64,000 bases of DNA. It comes from Flagellimonas oceani. GTDB taxonomy: Bacteria > Bacteroidota > Bacteroidia > Flavobacteriales > Flavobacteriaceae. A program made the position numbers and the translations under genes. Positions 53,147-59,543 of the stretch are shown here, in pieces. The notes below the pieces were generated by a model. It saw nothing but the letters and a program-made list of their open reading frames with translations, made no database searches and was not told the origin of the DNA. Location of the stretch: assembly GCF_011068285.1 (NCBI RefSeq), contig NZ_CP049616.1, forward strand, positions 1,778,501 to 1,842,500, written 5' to 3'. Position 1 is the first letter of the stretch. Every line of letters begins with the position of its first letter.

Positions 53147-54535
53147 ATGGTTAGATTTCTACTAAGTCTCACTTTTGTTTCTTCTCTTGTATCGTGTTCC
53201 GATTCTTCGGAAAATGCGACCACTGTTTTTTTTGGTGGTGAAATCGTGAATCCCACAAGCGATTATGTGGTACTTTATCACAACGATTCTTATGTGGATT
53301 CCGTAAAGCTCGATGACAAGAACCATTTTTCTTTTCAGCTTGACAATATTGAGGATGGCCTTTATCATTTTGACCACAGTCCTGAGCTACAGTATGTGTA
53401 TTTATCCAAAGGAGACAGTCTTTTGGCCCGTCTCAATACAGTAGAATTTGATGAATCGCTTGTTTACTCCGGCAAGGGCAGCGAAATCAATAACTTTTTG
53501 ATAGAGATTTTCTTGAAAAATGAGAGCGAAGAGGAGTTGATGAAGGATTATTACACATTGGACCCGGAAGATTTCAGTAAAAAAATTGATTCACTCCACA
53601 GCAATAAGGTGGCACTGTTGCAGGAGTTGAACGCCGACGAACAATTCCATCCCAAGGCATTGGCCATGGCCGAGGCCTCCATAGATTACAATACCTACAT
53701 CAGCAAGGAAAAATACCCCTTTTACCACAAGAAAAAAACCGGAGAGGAGACCATTCACGACCTTGAGGACGAGTTTTATAGTTACCGCAAAAATATCCAG
53801 TTCAACAATAAGGACCTGACTTACTTTAGGCCCTATTTCGATTTTATGAAATGGCATTTTGGGAATATGGCCTACATGACCTGCTTAGAGGATTGCTCTA
53901 CCGATAAAAAGCCGGTCGTTGACCGATTGCATTTCAACAAACACAAGTTGAACTTGGTGGACAGTATGGTGAAACAAACGGAACTAAGGGACATCCTCTT
54001 CCGCAATGTTGCCATGGATTACCTACTAAGGGAGCACACCCCCAGTGAGGAGGCCACCGTATTTATCGAAAAATTCAAATCGCTTTCGTCCAATCCAGAG
54101 CATAAGGAGGAAATTGAGCTATTGTACAACGGAATCAAAAATTTACAGCCCAACACAACGTTGCCCAATATAATGGTCAAAAACTTTAACGGAGAAGAAG
54201 TTTCCCTTAAAAAACTTGCAAACCATGAGGAGAACACGGTGTTTTACTTTTGGACCGCTGACCAAAAAACGCATTTTAAAAACGTTAACAAGCATATTCT
54301 CTCGCTTAAAGGAAAATACCCGAACTATAACTTTATCGGGATCAATGTAAGGACCAATTCCGCACAATGGAAGCAATTGATGGATGAGTACAAAATGGAC
54401 AAATCCAAACAATTCTTTGGGGAGAACTTTAAAGAGCTGCAAATGGCCATGATCATCGATGGGCTCAATAAGTGTGTTATTGCCAAGGATACCGTTGTTG
54501 TCGATGGGTTCGCCAACCTTTACACATCACTTTAA
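53147..54535 (+). CDS. Thioredoxin-like lipoprotein lacking the CxxC motif
   Basis: 462 residues from the ATG at 53147 (MVRFLLSLTFVSSLVSC, lipobox LVSC). Residues about 25-340 are a helical, charged region with a beta-rich start (VVLYHNDSYVDSVKLDD), like the DUF4369-type N-terminal part of TlpA relatives. The C-terminal thioredoxin fold is recognisable (TLPNIMVKNFNGEEVSLKKL; NTVFYFWTADQKTHFKNVNK), but the active site CxxC is replaced near residues 368-372 by TADQ. It therefore cannot do thiol-disulfide exchange there. Binding or scaffold function is likely. Confidence 0.82.
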   Translation: MVRFLLSLTFVSSLVSCSDSSENATTVFFGGEIVNPTSDYVVLYHNDSYVDSVKLDDKNHFSFQLDNIEDGLYHFDHSPELQYVYLSKGDSLLARLNTVEFDESLVYSGKGSEINNFLIEIFLKNESEEELMKDYYTLDPEDFSKKIDSLHSNKVALLQELNADEQFHPKALAMAEASIDYNTYISKEKYPFYHKKKTGEETIHDLEDEFYSYRKNIQFNNKDLTYFRPYFDFMKWHFGNMAYMTCLEDCSTDKKPVVDRLHFNKHKLNLVDSMVKQTELRDILFRNVAMDYLLREHTPSEEATVFIEKFKSLSSNPEHKEEIELLYNGIKNLQPNTTLPNIMVKNFNGEEVSLKKLANHEENTVFYFWTADQKTHFKNVNKHILSLKGKYPNYNFIGINVRTNSAQWKQLMDEYKMDKSKQFFGENFKELQMAMIIDGLNKCVIAKDTVVVDGFANLYTSL

Positions 54536-54565
54536 ATAAAAAAGCCCCGAATTTTCATTCAGGGC
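54534..54565 (-). terminator. Terminator of the transaldolase-type gene
   Basis: GCCC-C-GAAT (54544-54552) and ATTC-A-GGGC (54557-54565) form a stem with one mismatch. Read on the minus strand it is followed by CTTTTTTATTT. It also lies directly after the plus-strand lipoprotein gene, where the following T run is weaker. Confidence 0.8.
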
Positions 54566-54590
54566 CCTTCTTTACTTTTTAGAATCTGGA

Positions 54591-55247
54591 TTAGGAATTG
54601 CCTTTCTTGTAATCTTCCAAGAACTTGGCCAATCCAATATCGGTCAATGGGTGTTTCAACAGTCCATCAATAGATGATAATGGCCCTGTCATAACATCGG
54701 CACCCAATTTGGCACAATCGATCACGTGCATGGTGTGACGGATGGACGCGGCCAATATTTCGGTCTCGAACCCGTAGTTGTCATAGATCAAACGGATTTC
54801 CGCGATCAAGTTAAGACCATCGGTGGAAATATCGTCCAATCTGCCCAAGAAAGGGGAAACATAAGTTGCCCCGGCTTTGGCGGCCAATAGCGCCTGTCCT
54901 GGTGAGAACACCAAAGTACAGTTGGTACGAATGCCTTTATCCGAAAAATATTTCAGTGCTTTTACACCATCCCTGATCATGGGAACTTTTACCACGATCT
55001 GCTCGTGCAGATCCGCTAGTTCCTCCCCTTCTTTCACCATTCCATCAAAATCGGTGGAAACCACTTCCGCGGAAACATCACCATCAACAATGTTGCAGAT
55101 GTCCACGTAGTGCTTTAAAATATTATCTTTTCCTGTAATACCTTCTTTCGCCATAAGGGAAGGGTTGGTGGTCACACCATCCAACACGCCCAGTTCTTGG
55201 GCCTCCTTAATTTGATCAAGGTTGGCAGTATCAATAAAAAACTTCAT
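54591..55247 (-). CDS. Fructose-6-phosphate aldolase/transaldolase family protein
   Basis: 218 residues, the short TalC/FSA size. It starts [20 protein letters not shown], has [11 protein letters not shown], and the Schiff-base Lys in [13 protein letters not shown]. Later motifs are [31 protein letters not shown] and [20 protein letters not shown]. The barrel enzyme transfers dihydroxyacetone units (transaldolase) or cleaves fructose 6-phosphate. Sequence alone does not separate the two activities; in Bacteroidota transaldolase is more likely. Confidence 0.93.
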   Translation of the reverse strand: MKFFIDTANLDQIKEAQELGVLDGVTTNPSLMAKEGITGKDNILKHYVDICNIVDGDVSAEVVSTDFDGMVKEGEELADLHEQIVVKVPMIRDGVKALKYFSDKGIRTNCTLVFSPGQALLAAKAGATYVSPFLGRLDDISTDGLNLIAEIRLIYDNYGFETEILAASIRHTMHVIDCAKLGADVMTGPLSSIDGLLKHPLTDIGLAKFLEDYKKGNS

Positions 55248-55286
55248 TTCTAAGTATTTATAATTGGTTCACTAATACGTGTAAAA

Positions 55287-56102
55287 TTACAACTTATAAT
55301 GGTTGAGGAGTAATTTTTCGTAGACTTTGTCGGGTAAAATCTTCTTTAACCTAAGGGAAAACTTTTGTAAAAATGCCCCAACCGGGTTGTGCACCTTAGG
55401 ATTTTTCTGGTTGATGATCTTGTAAACCGCCTCGGCCACTTGGATGGGGTCCCCCCCACCGTCCACATCCTGATCGATTCCTTTTAGGGTTTGACCATAC
55501 TTTTCCTCGTAGGCAGACCCCTTGATTACCGGGGAATGGTACCTGCCCGACGCGATATTTGTGGCAAAATCTCCGGGAGCTACGTTGGTTATTTTTATCC
55601 CAAAATCTTTGGTCTCCATGCGCAGCGCCTCGGTAATGAGTCCCAAAGCACCTTTTGTGGCAGAATAGAACCCACGATAGGGCAATCCCATATAGCCTGC
55701 AATGGATGTTATATTGATGATGGCTCCCCCGCCCTGTTTGCGCATTTGCGGCAAAACGGCCTTCATCACGTGTACGGGGCCGTGGAAGTTGGTGTCAAAA
55801 ACGTGAAGAATCTCTTCGTGCGGAGTTTCTTCTATCGGCCCAGTGATGCCCACCCCTGCATTGTTGATGAGCACATCCAATCTATTTTCTTTGGAAATGA
55901 TATGTGAAACGGCATTTTGGATGCTTACCACATCCTTCACGTCCAATTGAACAAGTTCAAATGCCTTAAAGTCTGGGTAGTTATTTGGATTTCGCGTAGT
56001 ACCGTAAACAATAAATCCTTTTTGGGACAAATACGTTCCGATGGATTTACCAATACCTGAAGAACCGCCGGTGATCAGTACAACTTTTTTATCCATGATC
56101 AT
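55287..56102 (-). CDS. Short-chain dehydrogenase/reductase
   Basis: 271 residues from the ATG at 56102, or 269 from 56096 (MDKKVVLITGG). A frame from 56129 would run into the SRP RNA gene and is rejected. The Rossmann motif is VLITGGSSGIGKSIGTYL, followed by VLINNAGVGITGPIEE and the catalytic set Ser-Tyr-Lys (NITSIAGYMG, YRGFYSATKGAL). Preference for NADP is suggested by the Arg in YGTTRNPNN. The C-terminal 50 residues resemble a membrane-associated amphipathic tail. The substrate is unknown. Confidence 0.9.
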   Translation of the reverse strand: MIMDKKVVLITGGSSGIGKSIGTYLSQKGFIVYGTTRNPNNYPDFKAFELVQLDVKDVVSIQNAVSHIISKENRLDVLINNAGVGITGPIEETPHEEILHVFDTNFHGPVHVMKAVLPQMRKQGGGAIINITSIAGYMGLPYRGFYSATKGALGLITEALRMETKDFGIKITNVAPGDFATNIASGRYHSPVIKGSAYEEKYGQTLKGIDQDVDGGGDPIQVAEAVYKIINQKNPKVHNPVGAFLQKFSLRLKKILPDKVYEKLLLNHYKL

Positions 56103-56124
56103 CTGATTTTTGGGTACAAAAAAA

Positions 56125-56218
56125 GGCAAGCTACCTACATCGCACCGCTACGACCGCATACCCTTGCTGCGTTCCCGCCCTGGGGGATTCTGCAGGAGCT
56201 GGTCGTGTAGGACTTGCC
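56125..56218 (-). ncRNA. ffs: Signal recognition particle RNA (bacterial small type)
   Basis: About 94 bases on the minus strand. The ends GGCAAG (56218-56213) and CTTGCC (56130-56125) close a long hairpin. The apical region carries the SRP signature GGCGGGAACGCAGCAAGGG (minus strand, about 56179-56161), the Ffh-binding internal loop with the GGAA-like tetraloop. A T run (56124-56118) follows as terminator. It works with Ffh in targeting membrane proteins. Its promoter is at 56224-56253. Confidence 0.94.
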
Positions 56219-56247
56219 AAGTGCAAATATACGACCTTTTATATTTG
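56214..56247 (+). promoter_or_regulatory. Promoter of the glutaminyl cyclase gene
   Basis: TTG at 56214-56216, 23 bases, then TATATTTG at 56240-56247, an exact -7 match on the plus strand. It overlaps the SRP RNA promoter that faces the other way. Confidence 0.65.
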
Positions 56248-56253
56248 TGGCAA
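56224..56253 (-). promoter_or_regulatory. Promoter of the SRP RNA
   Basis: On the minus strand: TTG (56253-56251), 19 bases, then TATATTTG (56231-56224), an exact match, 5 bases before the RNA start. It overlaps the divergent promoter of the glutaminyl cyclase gene. Confidence 0.85.
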
Positions 56254-56317
56254 TCCCAATTGATTCTTAATTTCGGTGTTTCACGATTAACGATTTATGA
56301 CACAAGCAATAAGAACA

Positions 56318-57361
56318 ATGGGCAAACTTTTATCCATATCAGGGGCATTGCTCTTCTTTTTGGCATGCGGGGGAAGTGCCGACCCGGCCAAGCATTTTTC
56401 CATTCAACTGGAAAACAAGGCCATACAGCAAAACCAAAAGGTAGGTGTAGCGCTGAAGAACAAAAAGGACATCGAAATTTCCGATCTACATTATTATTTG
56501 GATGGAAAGGAACTCGCCGTTGAAAATGGAAAATTGACCTTGGATGTGCCAACTTTGGGCAACAAAACATTGGTGGCCAAGTTTAAAATCGAGGAAAAAA
56601 CAGTGGAGGTTGAAAAGGATTTGAGATTATTGGCCGCCACTGCCCCAGAAGTATTCACCTACGAGATCATCAATAGTTATCCACACGATACGGGTGCTTA
56701 CACCCAAGGCTTGGAGTTTTATGGAGATACACTGTTCGAAAGCACCGGTAAACGCGGTGCCTCTACCGTTAGAAAGGTGAATTTTGAAACGGGCGAGATC
56801 CTTCAGCAAATTGACATGGATGCCTCCGTGTTCGGTGAGGGCATTACCATAATAAACGACAAATTATATCAACTTACATGGCAAAGTGGGATGGGTTTTG
56901 TTTATGACATCTCCAATTTAGAAAAGATCAAAAACTTTACCTATGGTAAAAGTCGCGAGGGATGGGGCCTTTGCAACGATGGCGATAAAATCTTCAAAAG
57001 CGACGGGACCGAGAAGATATGGTTCCTTGACCCGGAAACCTTGGAAGAACAAGGCTATATTGAAACGGCCACCAACAAATCCATTTTTAACATGGCCAAC
57101 GAGTTGGAGTACGTTGATGGCAAGATCTACGCCAACGTCTACCAAAAGGAAAGCATGATGATCATCGATGCCACATCAGGGGCCATTGAAGGGGTCATCA
57201 ACTTTGGCGGACTCAAGAACAAGGTAAAAAAAGGCCCTAATTGGGACGAGGGAAACTCCGTACTCAATGGAGTGGCCTATCATCCAGAAAGAAAAACCTT
57301 TTTTGTCACCGGCAAAAACTGGGATACCCTTTTTGAGGTCAAAATCCGTAAAAAAGAGTAA
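56318..57361 (+). CDS. Glutaminyl-peptide cyclotransferase lipoprotein
   Basis: 347 residues from the ATG at 56318 (MGKLLSISGALLFFLACGG, lipobox FLAC); an ATG at 56297 would add 7. Residues about 25-115 are an Ig-like, beta-rich extension (DISDLHYYLDGKELAV-like). From about 120 the glutamine cyclotransferase beta-propeller follows: YPHDTGAYTQGLEFYGDTLF, STGKRGASTVRKVNF, EGITIINDKLYQLTW and LNGVAYHPERKTFFVTGKNW. The enzyme makes N-terminal pyroglutamate on exported proteins. Its stop overlaps the next ATG by one base (TAATG). Confidence 0.93.
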   Translation: MGKLLSISGALLFFLACGGSADPAKHFSIQLENKAIQQNQKVGVALKNKKDIEISDLHYYLDGKELAVENGKLTLDVPTLGNKTLVAKFKIEEKTVEVEKDLRLLAATAPEVFTYEIINSYPHDTGAYTQGLEFYGDTLFESTGKRGASTVRKVNFETGEILQQIDMDASVFGEGITIINDKLYQLTWQSGMGFVYDISNLEKIKNFTYGKSREGWGLCNDGDKIFKSDGTEKIWFLDPETLEEQGYIETATNKSIFNMANELEYVDGKIYANVYQKESMMIIDATSGAIEGVINFGGLKNKVKKGPNWDEGNSVLNGVAYHPERKTFFVTGKNWDTLFEVKIRKKE

Positions 57362-57753
57362 TGAAGACCTATTCCGAAGCTTTTGATGTTATCCCGAACG
57401 ATTTGGATGACCTGAACCACGTAAACAATATTAGGTATGTGGAATGGATTCAGGACATTTCCAAAAAACATTGGACACACGTTACCTCCGACGAGGTACA
57501 AAAATCCTTGATTTGGGTGGTTAGAAACCATAATATCACTTACCATAAATCCGCCGTGTTGGGCAACACCATATTAATGCACACTTACATAGCGAAAAAT
57601 AAAGGACCAATTTCCACTCGCATCGTAGAAATCAAGAACAAAGAAACGGACGAACTATTGGTGAAAGCCATTACGGAATGGTGTCTATTGGATGCCAAAA
57701 CCTTTCGGCCCAAACGGGTTCCGGAAGAAATTGAAGCTCTTTTTATGCAGTAA
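57361..57753 (+). CDS. Acyl-CoA thioesterase (hotdog fold, 4HBT)
   Basis: 130 residues, one hotdog domain. The active-site region is DLDDLNHVNNIRYVEWIQDI, with the Asn/His pattern of YbgC-type thioesterases. The core continues IWVVRNHNITYHKSAVLGN. Such enzymes hydrolyse acyl-CoA esters; the chain-length preference is unknown. It is translationally coupled to the glutaminyl cyclase gene by a TAATG overlap. Confidence 0.9.
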   Translation: MKTYSEAFDVIPNDLDDLNHVNNIRYVEWIQDISKKHWTHVTSDEVQKSLIWVVRNHNITYHKSAVLGNTILMHTYIAKNKGPISTRIVEIKNKETDELLVKAITEWCLLDAKTFRPKRVPEEIEALFMQ

Positions 57754-58161
57754 ACCGCAAGTAAATGCATTAAAACACTGTATTTCATCGAAATATAGGG
57801 CCACATCCCAAAAAACCCTTGCTCAAAATTTTGAGAGGGAAGCAACAAGTTGTAATATAGTAGTGAACCAAACATAAACTAAACCTATTTGTTGAACCAA
57901 CTACACGCAACCTTGACCACATTCACATTCCGGACCTTCCCAAATTCCATATCGTAAAACAGTTATTTTTTTGCGTTTGGGCCCAACAAAAAACTGGGCA
58001 ATAAAAACGTAAGTAAAATTACAGTTAAGGTCGTTTTAACGATTTTTTATGGAAAACTGTAGGAAAATAGCCCCATTTAAGGAGAAACCCATAGTTTTTT
58101 TAAGGGAAAACTGCAATGAGTTTTTTATGCGCGTTAGTAACTTGCAATCAGCAAATTGCAC
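57754..58161. other. 408-base intergenic region before the LytTR regulator
   Basis: No convincing reading frame. The downstream half holds two similar words: TTTTTTATGGAAAACTGTA (58043-58061) and TTTTTTAAGGGAAAACTGCA (58096-58115), about 53 bases apart. The second is part of a 33-base motif that recurs before the orphan gene at 62506. The region is long enough for complex control of the LytTR gene. Confidence 0.6.
58085..58117 (+). promoter_or_regulatory. 33-base shared motif, copy 1, before the LytTR gene
   Basis: It runs AAACCCATAG, a T run, TTAAGGG and ends ACTGCAAT. Against the copy at 62411-62443, 26 of 33 bases agree without gaps. In both copies exactly 20 bases separate the motif from TAACTT(G/T), a -7-like element (here 58138-58144). 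It sits where an activator or -33 region would be. Confidence 0.65.
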
Positions 58162-58896
58162 ATGGAATACACCTACAACATAATCGACCCCGATGCGACC
58201 TCAAAGCTTCAGTTGCAGCTTTATTTGGATGAGTATGACGATTTGGTGAGTGCCGGAGTGGACACGAATGCTTCCGCCGGTCTCAATTCCATTTTAAAAT
58301 ACAACCCGGATCTGGTGCTCATCAACCTTGGTGAAGATGGCATGGATTACTTTCAGATGGTTACCGAGCTGAACCAGTACATGCAAACGCTACCTATTAT
58401 AATAGGATATGCCAAAACCAAAAAGTACGCCTATAACGCAATTAAAAGCGGTTTTTTTGATTATTGGATCTTGCCCCATAACGAATTCGACATCCGGAAG
58501 ACGATACTTCGCTTAAGAAAACTGTACCCACAGCAGGACGCACCGTCCACGATTTGTTTAAAGTCCTACAAGGACTACCGGTATTTGGACACCAAAAACA
58601 TCCTATACCTTAAATCCGACAACAACACCACGGATTTTTATATGAAGGATGGAACCGTGATCAGTGCCTTTAAGACCTTGAAATCTTTTGAGGAAAAACT
58701 CCCCAAGGATTTTATACGGGTCCACCAGAGCTATATCCTCAACAGTCGTTATGTTTCCCGTATCAATTACGGAAAGTCCATTTGCAGTCTCAACCATGGC
58801 GAAGAGGAAGAACTGCCCTTTTCCAAGACCTATAAGGACAAGGTAGACCAATTAAAGGAAATGCTCTCCAAAACGACCTCAAAGGCCCTTAATTAG
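58162..58896 (+). CDS. LytTR-family regulator with degenerate receiver domain
   Basis: 244 residues from the ATG at 58162; a TTG at 58156 is less likely. The N-terminal receiver-like domain (about 1-120) has lost its key residues: the phosphoacceptor position is Asn55 (PDLVLINLGEDG), the switch Thr/Ser is Gly (IIIGYAKTKK) and the Lys is Leu (YWILPHNEF). Only the acidic DPD at 9-11 remains. The C-terminal LytTR DNA-binding domain (about 140-235) is intact: YRYLDTKNILYLKSDNNTTD and FIRVHQSYILNSRYVSRI. It likely acts without phosphorylation. Upstream lies a 33-base motif shared with the orphan gene at 62506. Confidence 0.9.
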   Translation: MEYTYNIIDPDATSKLQLQLYLDEYDDLVSAGVDTNASAGLNSILKYNPDLVLINLGEDGMDYFQMVTELNQYMQTLPIIIGYAKTKKYAYNAIKSGFFDYWILPHNEFDIRKTILRLRKLYPQQDAPSTICLKSYKDYRYLDTKNILYLKSDNNTTDFYMKDGTVISAFKTLKSFEEKLPKDFIRVHQSYILNSRYVSRINYGKSICSLNHGEEEELPFSKTYKDKVDQLKEMLSKTTSKALN

Positions 58897-58921
58897 CAAA
58901 ATTCTTGCAGATTACCGCAAA

Positions 58922-58944
58922 ATTCTAACAGACTATGTTAGAAT
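58922..58944. promoter_or_regulatory. Inverted repeat before the 57-residue lipopeptide gene
   Basis: ATTCTAAC (58922-58929) and GTTAGAAT (58937-58944) are perfect 8-base arms around 7 bases, 26 bases after the LytTR gene's stop. No T run follows, so an operator is more likely than a terminator. TACTTTAG at 58989-58996 could be the -7 element downstream. Confidence 0.5.
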
Positions 58945-59034
58945 ACTACGCCCTCCGTATTTATACCTTCCCGGCTTAAAATGCCCTGTACTTTAGCACC
59001 ATAAACTTAATACAACACCATAAAACCTATCATT

Positions 59035-59208
59035 ATGAAAAAAGTACTTAGCATTTTAGCAGTGGCATTATTAACGGTTGGATTCTACTCTTGTGAGGCC
59101 GAAACCGATGTACAGGACACCGAAGCCATGTTCGAGCAATTGACCATCGACCAAAACGCAACGGATGATGATGATTCAAATGTAGATGGACGTGGCGATA
59201 ATGAGTAA
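59035..59208 (+). CDS. 57-residue acidic lipopeptide
   Basis: A short frame from the ATG at 59035 to TAA at 59206-59208. It begins MKKVLSILAVALLTVGFYSC, a complete signal peptide with lipobox FYSC (Cys20), so the mature lipopeptide is 38 residues. The rest is strongly acidic: DVQDTEAMFEQLTIDQ, then a DDDD run and a final GRGDNE. The signal, the reading frame and the position before another small gene and a strong terminator support a real gene. Function unknown. It is flanked by a LytTR regulator and a sensor kinase, so a secreted signal or a sensor ligand is a possibility. The C-terminal RGD is noted without meaning assigned. Confidence 0.75.
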   Translation: MKKVLSILAVALLTVGFYSCEAETDVQDTEAMFEQLTIDQNATDDDDSNVDGRGDNE

Positions 59209-59214
59209 TAAATA

Positions 59215-59454
59215 ATGTTCTCAAATACCATAACCAGCTTAATAAAAAATATAGTTTCAATTTCCATTCTGTCAGTGGTGCTATTTTATCAAAAGGATGA
59301 ATCTTCAATACAAAATAAGATAGCTCCCATTTATAAAAACCATCGAATAAAAAGTTACCAAAAAAAGTTGCTTCAAGATCGGGTTCATACTGGGTTTTTA
59401 AAACACAGCGCGATCAGGTTACAACGAACTATCAACGATGGTCGTCAACTTTAA
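59215..59454 (+). CDS. 79-residue basic membrane peptide, hypothetical
   Basis: Starts 6 bases after the lipopeptide's stop and ends 23 bases before a strong terminator, so it fills the transcript. Residues 7-25 form one hydrophobic helix (SLIKNIVSISILSVVLFYQ); the remainder is basic and polar (NHRIKSYQKKLLQDRVHTGF). No similarity was recognised. The charge is opposite to that of the acidic lipopeptide upstream, so an interaction is conceivable. It might also be a chance frame; codon use is more AT-rich than in neighbouring genes. Confidence 0.5.
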   Translation: MFSNTITSLIKNIVSISILSVVLFYQKDESSIQNKIAPIYKNHRIKSYQKKLLQDRVHTGFLKHSAIRLQRTINDGRQL

Positions 59455-59477
59455 ATAGATATTGGAACATACAACTC

Positions 59478-59510
59478 AGCCCCAAACCTTAATAATTTGG
59501 GGCTTTTTTT
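59478..59510 (+). terminator. Intrinsic terminator after the small-peptide genes
   Basis: AGCCCCAAA (59478-59486) pairs perfectly with TTTGGGGCT (59496-59504) around 9 bases, followed by a run of T. It separates the small genes from the sensor kinase gene. Confidence 0.95.
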
Positions 59511-59543
59511 GTTACCTTGGATATATAAACGAACCAAATCGAT

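Noticed and set aside
56103-56129. Upstream start (MPFFVPKNQ) of the short-chain dehydrogenase
   Set aside because: It would lie within the 3' end and terminator of the SRP RNA gene; the ATGs at 56102/56096 give the normal family N-terminus.
56110-56523. Plus-strand frame of 137 residues across the SRP RNA
   Set aside because: It is antisense to the SRP RNA and then overlaps the glutaminyl cyclase gene in a wrong frame; no protein features.
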